From assembly GCA_013396995.1 (NCBI GenBank), contig VWZP01008598.1:401382-465381 (forward strand): DNA of 64,000 nucleotides, in the 5' to 3' direction. Positions 13,485-24,600 of the stretch are shown one piece after another; the stretch's first letter is position 1, and every line of letters begins with the position of its first letter. This DNA is from Dicaeum eximium. Its lineage: Eukaryota > Chordata > Aves > Passeriformes > Dicaeidae. The notes beneath the pieces were generated by a model. It saw nothing but the letters and a program-made list of their open reading frames with translations, was not told the origin of the DNA and ran no database searches. Position numbers and translations under genes: made by a program.

Positions 13485-15044
13485 ACTATGCTACTATGTT
13501 AAACCTAGCTGTTTTGACAGTAACCAGAACAGAATTGTTTATGATGCTGTTGAGAAATTGTTTTCCAGACATCTGCTTCATTGATGAGGATGGGCTGAGC
13601 AGCTTTATTGTCATACAGCCATGGAACATGTTAGTTGATGCTGGTAAGACAAGGTAGCAGATATCCTGGTAGCAGATAGTTTTAATTACAAGAGAGTTGT
13701 AATTGCTTAGTATGCAGATTGGAGAAAGAAACCCCTTGCTTTTAATTGTAATAGTTGTTAAATTTTGCCATCTTCCTTATTACAAATAATAAATGCAGCT
13801 AGATCAAGTTCATGTAAGTGTCAAAATATTTGTATGGGTTTTGTGTCTTGACTAAGAAGAGCCTTCTATTGAGCACTTGCAGATTTGGCTGCTATACAGC
13901 TGGAAGTCTCTGAGAGATCAATTGTGCATGCTTTAAGGACAAATTGCATTGTTCAGTGAAATTCTAGCTCTTGGCTTGTCTTACAAAGATAATACTGTAT
14001 ACTAGCCCAGTGGAAAACTGACGACAGATTGGTTTGGAGTTATTCTGACTTTAGCACACTTTTTGGGACAATTGCTCAAATACCTGCTGCTGTTTTTTTC
14101 CATCCCAGTCTGATGAGTATTTCAGCAGTGCTGTCAAAACGTTTAAGCTGCCCTTGCTCACAGTAACTTGTTCCTCTCCTGCTTCATCTGGAGGGTTATA
14201 CCAGTACTGTTTCTACTAAGCTGGACTGGAAAACTGGTGTAGGTTATGAAAAGTGACAGTAGAGGCTACTTTTAATACAATATTCCTTAATCGAGTTTAG
14301 TTCCCTGATTAAGCTCACAGCATTGCTGCAGAAAACTGTTGTGAGAGCACAACTCACTAGATAAATGGAGAATGAATTTTCAGGAGATAGGAGCAATACT
14401 AAGCTAGTAGGTTTTTGCCACTATATAAAGTAGTCCTTTTCCACCCTTCCTGGCTGCTGGCTGTGTAGTACCTGCTCCTTCACTTGTTCAGCCCCAATGC
14501 TTATTTGACTCCTCTGTGGTACAATTCAATTTGCTAAACTGTCAGAAACTCAGCCAGCCAATGGAGGGAGGAAATTAATTTGTATTTTTGACAGCACAGG
14601 GTTTTAAACAGGCTCAACTATTCCTGTGAAACTTCACCTGGGTGCATAGATTACCTAATCTGACATTGCTGCCAAAATCAATTCTTGTCCAACAGGGGTT
14701 TTACGCAATCTTCATTTCTTAGTGCTTCTGTAATGTCGAGAGAGGGTGACTATTGTCTATGAGGCAGGAATCCAAAAGAGTGTATAAAATCAGGTAATCC
14801 TACTATACCACTGTGGAGATGGTAGTGGCAGGAGAATGAAAAAGGGTTGCAGCTCCATTTTTCAGTGCAGTTTCCATAAAGAAAGAAGGTGGAGTAGGAT
14901 TTTTTTCTGGAGTGGCTTTTTTTGCTTGTTCTATTTTGGGTTTGTTTCCCCATCAGTCTTCAGGTTTGGATTGCACCCTCCCTCTCAACACACACAAGTA
15001 TAATTTTTCTTATATCTTTTACATATGCATACTGTGGGCTTTAG

Positions 15045-15190
15045 ATAAAATCATGGAATCGTCTCACTCGGAAGGGACCCAGAGGGATAATCAAGTCCAA
15101 CTCTTGAGTGAATGGCCCCTACAGGCATCGAACCCACAGCCTCAGTGTTGTTAACACTGTGCTTTAACCAACTGAGCCAATCTCAAGGTC
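15045..15190 (-). mobile_element. tRNA-derived SINE with CR1-like tail (TguSINE1-like)
   Basis: Read on the minus strand, the element starts with a tRNA-like head. It has an A box (TGGCTCAGTTGG), an anticodon arm with a perfect CAGTG/CACTG stem around the loop TTAACAA, and a B box (GGTTCGATGCC), followed by GGGGCCA. The order and the GGGGCC end resemble tRNA-Ile(AAT). The 5' acceptor strand no longer pairs, so it is not a functional tRNA gene. The remaining part reads GGGTCCCTTCC... ...ATTCCATGATT, like the 3' end of CR1 LINEs. Such tRNA/CR1 composite SINEs are known in passerine birds, where CR1 enzymes mobilise them. No clear target duplication was seen. The exact ends are approximate. Confidence 0.8.
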
Positions 15191-16680
15191 ATCTGAAGGT
15201 GGAACTGTCGAAGATCACATTTTGGAGGGAAGAGAGGGCGAGTTTCTGGTCCCCGCATTCTAAATACTATTTCTCCAGGTTTGATTTTTTTTACCTAGCC
15301 TGTATTTGAGAATATTAGCATTTAAATGACCCCTTTTAAATAGTGATACCAAAACCCGGTTGACGGGAAGAGGGATGAGGAGAGAAGACAGATTTATTTG
15401 GTCTTATTTGGCAATCTCTTTTGTAAAATGTTATAAAAATTGTAACTCCAGCAGTGGATTTAAATTTCCAAATAGTCTCCAGAGTATGAAATTGGGAAAA
15501 ACAAATTTTTTATTTTTTGGTAAATGCAGACAAAACTGGAGTATTTGAAAAGCCAAGAAAAATAAGGGGAAGAGCTTAAAATCTCCACTTCTGCAACTTT
15601 CCAGGATGTTTCTGTCTGTTGGACTGTGTATAGCTGTGGGATGTTGTGATGGCTGTGAGGAGTCTGAGGGCTGCTGTGTAACTTAATAGTAATAGTAATT
15701 TTGTAGATTATTCCAGGTCAATTGTTTTCCAGATTTCATATGCTTGTGATAGCCACACCTGTTACAAACAGAAGTCAGAAATTTGTACTCTTGGATTTTT
15801 CTTATCATATTCTAAACACTGCCTGTTATCTAGAATGTGTGTTATCCTTGTGCTTGCCTGAAAAGCAATAGCCATATGATGCTTTCATGTGGTTGGCAGG
15901 TCATTTATCCATCATCCCATCAGTGTTTCTGTAGAGGAGGAAGTTTTTGTGAACATCTTCCACCTTTGGTAGCCCTCTCTAGGGTCATACTGCATGAAAA
16001 GCTTTTATTCTCAGTGGCACTCTTACACAATTCTGCTCATGTTCAAATAGTGCAGGCTCAGAAACAATTGTTGTGCTGAAGTGGCGTGACTGCTTTAGGT
16101 CTTGGTATCATTAGTTATAGTAGCTCCACACTGGCTTCCATAATGGGACATTGTGGTTTTTTTCCCCCAGTTCAGATAAGCCCTTCCTGCGCACTGTGTT
16201 ACTCCAGCTGGGGTTTAGATTTGGGGTATCTTTATTCTCTGTACAGCATTTCTGGCACATGAATAGATAAGAGTTGATCTAATCAGGTCTCTGCTAAGCT
16301 GGTTTCTGTTGGAAGCTGCTCAAGGTGTAACCTGCAGTATTTGAGCATGTATCTGTGTGCTTTGAGAAAGTCTGAAGAGAACTCACTGCTGCTCCTTGGG
16401 ATTCATTTGGAAGTGTATCACAAAGTTCCTTTGAGACCAGACAGGAAACATATTATCGCAGAAAAATGTCTAACCTGGTAACTTGTCATTCACATTATTT
16501 TGCATGAGGTTGGCACCTATTTTGAGATTCCTGCCTGTGTAAAAATCACTGGTTTCGTCTTTCACTACTATAGAATCTCAACCTTCACAATTGCTATGTA
16601 ATTTGCCCTTATAACATTTGCTTTTTGGCCGTGGTTTTGTTCCCATCTATGCGAGTGCAATTGAGGGATGCTTTCTTTAG

Positions 16681-16707
16681 GGAAAAAAAAAAAAGAAAAA
16701 AAGATAA
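16681..16707 (+). repeat. A-rich low-complexity tract
   Basis: Two A-runs are broken by one G. No SINE or processed copy was recognised beside them. Confidence 0.75.
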
Positions 16708-19073
16708 ATATAAGTATTGAGCTAATTAGTGTCTCGATTAGTAAGGGTTTCAGCATTTTTGACCCTACCTTGGTAACTCACCAAGAAGGGCTCTACAGAG
16801 CTGTTTGGTTGCCACCACAGAGTCAGCACTCTGAAATAAAAGTTTTGTATATGTAGAAAGAGGAAAGCTGATGGAGGTGGCAGAATGTACTTAGTTTTTT
16901 TCCAGGCTGACTTGCTGGAATAATCAGCTTGGCTCCTCCTTGGTAACTTTTGCATGGCCTGTGGGTAAATATGAGAGGAGCTCCTGCTCCTGCCAGTTCC
17001 TTCTCTATTTTGGTTCAATGATGGATGAAAATAGCATGTGTTGCTTTAGAGAACAGCACATCTTCAGTGGTAAAAGGCAATTTATAATCATGTGTTGCTG
17101 CAACATTTGATGTCCTAGATTGATTGCTCCTCTAGTCACACCAAAGCAAGAAAAATCAGTGGAAATTGTTTGATTTAATACAATGGCTATCTTTCTTCTG
17201 AAGTCAAAATTTTGTCTTTGTATTGCTTCACCAGAAATATGTTATATAATTGGATTATTTCTGCACATTTTTCTAAATCTATATTTTCTTTTACTTTACA
17301 CACTTTTTGACCTCAAGTTAACGGATTGCTGATTAACTCAGGATGGATAAGAGTTCTGCGAATGCTAAGAGAGTTGCTGTCTAAATGTTTTGTTTAAGGA
17401 CTCAGATGTTTGTTCTGTAATTCCTGTCTCAGTCATGGAGAAAATGTCCTGATTAGAGCCTGTTGTGAAAAATGTCTGGCAAAACAGAGTCTGTCCTTTG
17501 AAGTGCTACCAGTTTGCAAACACCACACTTGTTTCTCTATCAGAAAAACACAGCCCTAATTTCAAGTTTGTTTGCTGCTTAGCCGAAGGCAGCACCTGGA
17601 AGAAAGCAGCTATTTTATAACCTGGCCTGGGAGGAGTGCTATGAAGTTTGGCTGACATGCTGCAGAAAGTTGCAAGGATCCATGCACACTTGGGAGATGA
17701 CAAAACCCATTTGTTGTGGCAATTGTTCTTGGTGGTTTGGCAGAATCTGCCACAGCATGGAAGCACTTAGTTTGCAGAAGCACAGGAGTGACTTTCTGCT
17801 GAAGCTTGGATCTCCTACTATGGAAAATGTTTTGAATTTTACTGCTCATAAAAGCCTGTTGAGGGTATTTTCCCCTGGTTTTTAAGCTGTCTGATCATCA
17901 GGATGTTTTTTGTTTATTCTTATTACTGGCTACACCGATAGATGTTGTTGCATAAAAGAGCAAGGCCATGAAATCCAAGGAGAAAATATTGTCACTTCTT
18001 TGATTTAAGTTAGGCTGTAGCCCAGTCTGTGCTTGGATATATGGTAAACTCTGCCAGCACTATCTTCAGGCATGCGTATTGCAGCTCACAGCTGGCAGAG
18101 AAGGACTTCAGGACTTCAGAAGGACTGTTCTGTGACGTTATCTGTATTTTCTCCACTGATGGTTACACAAGCCAGCCCAAAAGCTGCCCTCCTTGAGACT
18201 GGTTCCTCTTGAAAAGGTGGGAGGAATTACTGCTTTACCAAAAGGGAAAAAAAGCCCCAAAACTGTAGCCCCATTCTGGGAGAGAATTAGAGAATTGAAT
18301 CAGTGACTGGAGAGCTTGTAGTCCTAGAGCTCTTCTGAGCTGAATGACCCTGCTGTGCAGCTTGCTGTGAGGGAAAGTGCAAAGGGGAAGACCTGGGAAG
18401 AAGATGCAGAAAGGAAAGAGGGACCTCTTTGTTGTTCTTTTTAACAGTAGTCTGCCCAGTGTGGAACTGCAGCCAAGCCTCTGAAATAAAACTGTGAAAT
18501 AGATTTAGGAGGCACAAGAAAGTTTAGTAAGAGATGGATTTTTTTTAAAATTTCTTTTTAGCTGCCTTATTTTTTATATGTTTAAGTGATGTTTTAAAAA
18601 GAGGCTATCTATCTTTGGTGTCATTTTTACCATTTACCATCCTAGCTACTCTTGTAACAATGCTGATGACTCTGACATCAGTATTAGTGGTGGAGACTAT
18701 AAGTAAATAAAAGAGTTCTCGAGGCAATGGGTTACATGTCATTGAAACAGGACAGAAGATGCTTAATCTGTAAACCTTTATTGTTTTGTATCAAAGGCTT
18801 TTTACACAAATGCTTTACTAAATTAGAATGTCTGGATATGCTTTTTTCCTAACAGAAACTAATGCAAGTATTCTGAACAAATATTTGAAATTGATTTGGA
18901 GTGTTCATTACCAGTTACTGAACTGTTTCTGTTCTCAGCAAATTGTTAGCAATTTATTGCCTCTTATTGTATGTGTGTCTGTGAATTTTATGGCTCAAGT
19001 ACAGGGGGGTTATATGCAGTAAATAGAGATGTTTTAAAGTGTTTTTCCTCACATGCAAGTTTTAATTTTGCAG

Positions 19074-19109
19074 ACGATATCAGAAATTGCAGAAGATAAT
19101 GAAGCCCTG
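19074..19109 (+). CDS. ELMO1: ELMO1 coding exon b, 36 nt (about residues 138-150)
   Basis: This short exon completes the split Glu codon, then encodes RYQKLQKIMKP and the first two bases of a Cys codon. The acceptor is tttaattttgcag and the donor is gtaaga. It enters and leaves in phase 2 and is 36 nt long, so skipping it would keep the frame and remove 12 residues. The peptide belongs to the armadillo-repeat/autoinhibitory region; ELMO2, as I recall it, has RYEMLQKIMKP, so the YQKL here favours ELMO1. It is too short to be found from open-frame length and was identified by the exact fit at both split codons. Confidence 0.95.
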
Positions 19110-20089
19110 GTAAGAACTTGATTAGATCATCACCTTGTATACTACCTCTTCCTTTGCATGACTGAGTTCAGGCCCTTGTGCTAATCTTTATATGTAAATG
19201 CAACTGTGCATATTCATCAGCAAGTCTTCAATCTTCTCTGTCTTCTGCTCTTTGATGCCTCTTAAAATTTTCTGATGAAGCCTTTTTTTGCTTTGCCTGT
19301 GGAATGAGTGCTTCATTTCTGTAGCTTCAGCAGGGGCTTTTACTATTTCTGAAGTAAGGCTTCTGTTTTGTTTTCTTTTTTAATTTCAGCAAAAACATAA
19401 TTCCTCATCTCTCCCAATTCCCCTCTTGAATTTCATTGGCTAATCTGGTTGATAGTAAGCAGTTTTAATGGTCTATGTTAGTGAACTGAAAAGTAAGGTC
19501 ATTGTCCCAGTTTGAATTCCTATATTTGCTGGTTCCAGGTAATCCATTTCTTGCAGATAGCTGCATAAAGGAAAACTATAAAATATTAAATGCCCTCGTA
19601 TCAGAATTTCCCTGCCTATTTCCCTGATGATTTTGAACAGAATACTTCTGTTTGCTCAGAGTTAAGCATGGGCTTTGATAAATTTGAATCCCAAGAGATT
19701 ATGTAATATCTTGATTGGCTTGTAAATTTGACATGTCAAGTATAGCTAAAACCCAAGAAAGCTAAAGAATAATCAATTAAGCATATGTCTGTCATTCTGA
19801 GAGCTTGATGTGATTTATCATGCAGGAAATGCAGCTTCCCATCCAAACCTGTACTAAATCATACTTTCACAAATTTGCTGTAAACCAAATTCCAAAACAT
19901 TTATTTTTAAATCACTGCCTAATAAATAAATTATACAGTAAGAATAAATTTGGCAGGAAATTTAAATCCTTCTGTTAAGTTCACTTTCTTAACCTAATGC
20001 AAAGTAACTTGTTTCATAACAGAAAAGTTTAGATTATGAGGAAGTTAAAGTGCCATGAGGCTTATGGAATTCTTGGCAGCATCAACTTG

Positions 20090-20914
20090 GCAGCATGGCC
20101 TGAAGGCTCTGCTGCCATTCAGCAGGACTGTGAAAGACTGGACAATTGGATAGAGAGAAACCTAATGAGGTTCTAATAAGTGAAGTATATGGTCCTGCAC
20201 CTGGGGAGGAATAACCCCAAGCACCAGTACATGTTGGGGGCCGACCAAGTAGAGAGCAGCTCTGGAGAGAAGGATCTGAGAGTTCTGGAGGATGCCAACT
20301 TGACCATGAGCTGGCAGTGCCCTTGGAGCCAGGAGGGCCAATGGTATCATAAGACTGTGGCCAGCAGGTCAAGGGAGGTGATCCTCCCACTCTACTCTGC
20401 TCTAGTGAAGCCACATCTGTGCTGTGTCCAGTTCTGGCCTCCTCAGTACCAGAAAGCCATGGAGCTCCTGGGGCAGGTCCATTGGAAGGCCACGAAGATA
20501 ATTAGAGGTCTGGAGCATCTCCTTTTAGAGGAAGACTGCAGGAGCTGAGCCTGTTTAGTGTGGAGAGGACTGATAAGGGATCTCATTCATGCAAATAAAT
20601 ACTTCAAAGGCAGGTGCCAAGAGGATGGTGCCAGACTCTTTCCCATGGTTCCCAGCAACAGGACAAGGAGCAGTGCTACAAGCTAAAACACAAGAAGTTC
20701 TACCTCAACACAATGAAGAACTTCTTTACACTGAGGGTGGCACAGCACTGAACAGCTGCCCAGGGAGTTCATGGAGTCTCCTTCTCTGGAGACATTCCAG
20801 CCCCACCTGGCTGTGTTCCTGAGTAACCTGCTCCAGGTGACCCTGCCTTGGCAGGTTGGACCAGATTATCTTCAGAAATCCCTTCCAACCCTAAAAATTC
20901 TGTGATTCTATGAT
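20090..20914 (+). mobile_element. CR1 LINE, 5'-truncated 3' fragment
   Basis: The fragment runs from the C-terminal part of the CR1 reverse-transcriptase ORF to the 3' end. Recognisable landmarks are AACCTAATGAGGTTC, GTCCTGCACCTGGGGAGGAA, GCCACATCTG, GGTCTGGAGCATCTCC, and the closing CTTCCAACCC...ATTCTGTGATTCTATGAT. Several frame shifts and stops break the reading frame (for example after 20546), so it is dead. Severe 5' truncation is typical of CR1 in birds. The 5' limit is approximate. The orientation is the same as ELMO1. Confidence 0.93.
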
Positions 20915-21627
20915 CACCCCTGCTGAGACAAGGTATCTCCTGTCCTTTTAGATGGCATCTCCTCACTGCTGTGAAAATAGTTCTTTGTGGAAAAATAGTT
21001 ATAGTCTTTCAGCACCTCTCTGTTTCCAAATTCTATTACTCTGTAGGCTTCTATGGATTAAGTTTGTCCTCAGGACAGTATCAAATACTGACACAGAGTT
21101 GCACTGCACCCTGGTTTTAGGACGTGATGCAACTGATGACATGAATTATTTTTTTTTACACAGTTTATCTTTGTTTACTCATAAGAACAAGGTTTTACCC
21201 ACTTGATCCTTATTAAGGTACTTTTTAAGGGGATCCTTATTGGTCAATGTAGATGTTTTACATCAGTGAATACAGTAGTAAAGAACGTGTCTGTGACTAA
21301 AGTTTATTCAAACTTTGGAAGTTAAATCCTGCCAGTAGAAACTTCAGTTTACATGAGGGTACTCAGATATTAATGTTTTGATTTCTTCAAGATTAATATT
21401 TTGATTTCCAGCAGTAGTACATGAGATAATACAATTAAATAAGACAAATTATTCAATTTGGGACTTGTACTGAAAAATATACCAGAGCCATTTTTGAGGA
21501 TATAAAATCAATACTTCTGGAAGCTGGCTTGCTCATATGGTTTGAAGGTAAAGTGTTTGCACTAGTGTTCTATGAGTGTAGTTATGCAACATCCTGATTA
21601 TTTTTCCCTCATGTATTAATGGGAAAA

Positions 21628-21690
21628 TAGTAATAGTAATAATTACTATTAATTAGTAATAATAGTAATAATTAAATACTAAAATAATTA
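21628..21690 (+). repeat. AT-rich trinucleotide-like repeat
   Basis: TAATAG and AATTA units alternate and include a near-perfect palindrome, AATAGTAAT-A-ATTACTATT. This is low-complexity DNA without a recognised source. Confidence 0.7.
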
Positions 21691-24600
21691 GTGAAATGAG
21701 AATGTTAAAAAAACCCCACAGAGCTTTGATATCATGTACTAAACTATAACACTTCTCAGCATCCACTTCTTGTCTTCTTGACTAAAGATACTTAAAGGAG
21801 CCAAGTGCTAATTTAAAAAAACAAGTTACTTTGGATGTACGGAATGACATAATAAATTTTTAAAAATCCCATGAAACAGCTCTATTAATTGACTTCTGCA
21901 TTGCAGTGCTAAATTGTAGTCAAACCAAACTGATTGGAGAGTGATGTTTTTCCTGTATAGTAATGCCTGGGCTTTTAAGAAAAGTAGTCCATTTGAGGAA
22001 ATTGCCATGAAATGAACAAAACCAGGAATTTAAAAAATGGGGAATAAGGAAAAAAGGTAATTCTAATCACATCTTCAGTGTGTAATAGTTCTTCTGGGCT
22101 AGCTTCCCATGCTTAATGTACCTTTAAGTGGATTTAGTCGTACTTCATAGTAAGAGTATCTACACTTGGATTTATTCAAGAATATTTACAGTTATGTTTA
22201 AAATTCACACCTTGGGTTTTTTAAAAGAAAATTAATTTTCAAACATAGTGAAACCCTGATACTAGGGTTACAAAGCTATTTATTTTCCTCGGAATGAAAG
22301 GGATTTGAAATCAGTAAGGCTGACCCCTTTTAATGATGCAGTGAAACTGTACCACAAAAAAATATTTCGGTAGTGCTTAGCTAGCACTATGAAAAAGAAA
22401 AGAATCTGTGTCAATTGCTGTGTAGCAGTTAAGTGCATTTTCTGTAATCATCTAGAAAAATAGGGGCAGCTACTACACAGATTGGTCCATGATTTTCATC
22501 TGTATTAAGTACCAAGTAGGTGTGAATTGCTCCTGCCTTGATTTGACAGTGGCTTAGTTTTATCCTTGGAAAGTTTGCTTGAAGAAACAAGTCAGTGTAG
22601 AAGCAGTGAAGAGGAGCCAGAGCAATATAAAGTTCACACCATGCTGGCAAAGCATCCTGCTACATCATCAGTCTTCATTTGAGGCTTAGTGAGATTCAGG
22701 CCCCCATGGCTTTTCCAGAGCTCTTGTCTTCTGATGATAAGATATATTCTGCTCCCCTGTTTAAATTTGTTCATGGTCATTTATCCTTGACAGCTCCAAT
22801 TTAAAAAGCTGTTCTTACTCTTTGATGTCGACCTCAGCGATGTCAGGCATTTCAGCTGCCCAGTATTAGGCTGTGAGCTCAGATAAGGGACTTAGTTAAC
22901 GACTCCTGCATTTAGTAGTAGGCTGCTACTCTCCTGTTACCTCCTACCCAATTAAATTGTTTCTTTGCTGCTTTTCCTTGCAAAATTAGAGCTCAGCTTT
23001 GTTTCTGTTTTGCCCATGAAAGTGGTTTGTGTAAAGGTGTACATTCTTTGGCTTCTAGTCCCAGTGGGCTGGTGGCTGTAGGCTGGTTGCGACAGACAAG
23101 CAACAATTAATTACCGGATTACACAACACAAAGGTATTTTTCATGTAAAACATGAGACACTCCATCTAGCTTGGTAAGAGCTTGTATTCCTTTGTTTGTT
23201 ACCTGATAGCAGCTGAGCCTGACTAATTATCTTGATTTACAGAATCCTTTGAGCAGCCAAGTATTTTTCCCTCCATAACAATGATAAAATGTTCATTTTT
23301 TTATGTGTGTGAAACATGGATTGAGATGTTTTTAGTTTCTTTTTTAAAAACATCTGGGGGATTTGGATGCTAAACTGCCATTAATTTATTTTGAAAAGTA
23401 ATCCAAGTTGCTCTAGGCATCTTTCAAAATAAGCACACAATAAAAAGATGGTTTAGCATGTAGAAATTATACTAGGAAGGCATGTGAGAGACAGGTGTGG
23501 TAATCAGAATCACACATTCCTGTCATTTTTATTTTCAGGAAAGTAAAACTAGTATTATAGTGTGTGGAATGGTTTGAGTTTGTTGTTTTTCTCTTCACAG
23601 TTTCCTAAGGTAAGAATACAGAGAATTCTTAGGAATTTAAATTAACAGGTTTGACCTGCTATTTCTCTAAAGCCTAGAGATGTAGAAAGCAGCTGTTGCC
23701 TTAATCTTCAGGCAGGTTTGTCAGAGAGGTTGAGGATCCACAGGCTACATTAGACTATGGCCATCCACTGGAATGGCTCATGCTGGGACAGCTGATGGCA
23801 TTGCAAACCTCAGCTTTCTGCCGCCTGACAAGCTTTTGCCAGGACCTGCTGTGGGTGAGGAGATGCTTGGTGACCAGCTCTCACAATGGGGGTTAGAAGA
23901 GGACAGTCAGCAAAGAGTAGTGAAATTTCATCAGTTGTCCCAATGTAAGGCGTCCAAGAGCCAGAGCCAGAGCAGCATTCAGGAGGGCTTGTAGAAGTAG
24001 CTTGCCTGAGAGCAAAGGTTATTAAGATGTCATCGTCAATGAGATTTGAAATTGCCCTTACCACCGTGCATCTTTCTGAACATTTTTCCCCTCTTGCTGA
24101 ATTAAAAAGCACCTTCATTAGGAATTATCCTCAAACTATTAGATAATTTAGCCAGAGAAGCAAGGGTTTGATAGTTACAGAACCATTGTGCCTTGTGCTA
24201 TGGATTACTCTAAAAAGATTTTGTGAAGAAAGAGGCTCCATTATTTTTTGGACTTTTAATATGATCAAAACCCTTACAGAGGCCTTGAGTTGAACAGCTC
24301 TTACAATTTTTTTAGAAAGATTGCTAATTTTATAAACCAGCTTTGATTCCTTGAAATTTCCAGCTTCTATTCTGTCTATTGCTCTTAATAGTGTGGGTGT
24401 GTCTCTGTGTGTGTGAGTTTTGAAACGAATTACTTGAAAGTCTATTTCTACCTATCCGCTTGTGTTTAACCACTTAACAGTGAATCAACACCCTTCCCCT
24501 CTCGCTGAAGATGCTTTAATCCTTATCTTGCCCTAGTTACCCTGCAGATTGCTTTCATCTTTAGCTGTGCTACTCCTAATGCTTATCCCTTAAGCCTGGC

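Larger units (their letters stand above)
7869..19073 (+). other. ELMO1: ELMO1 intron between exons a and b (11.2 kb)
   Basis: The intron begins gtaagt and ends ttttgcag. It contains an ERVK-like solo LTR near 10.6-11.0 kb, a minus-strand tRNA-derived SINE near 15.1 kb, and purine runs at 13453-13484 and 16681-16707. A somewhat GC-richer patch at about 11480-11790 could not be identified. No further exon with ELMO similarity was seen. The longest open frame (minus strand, 12482-12994, 170 codons) resembles no family I recognise and is probably chance. Confidence 0.85.

Noticed and set aside
15113..15187. A functional minus-strand tRNA gene
   Set aside because: The acceptor strands do not pair and it continues into a CR1-like tail, so it is the head of a SINE.
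20180..20548. 122-codon plus-strand open frame
   Set aside because: It lies in decayed CR1 sequence and is not an intact CR1 protein.
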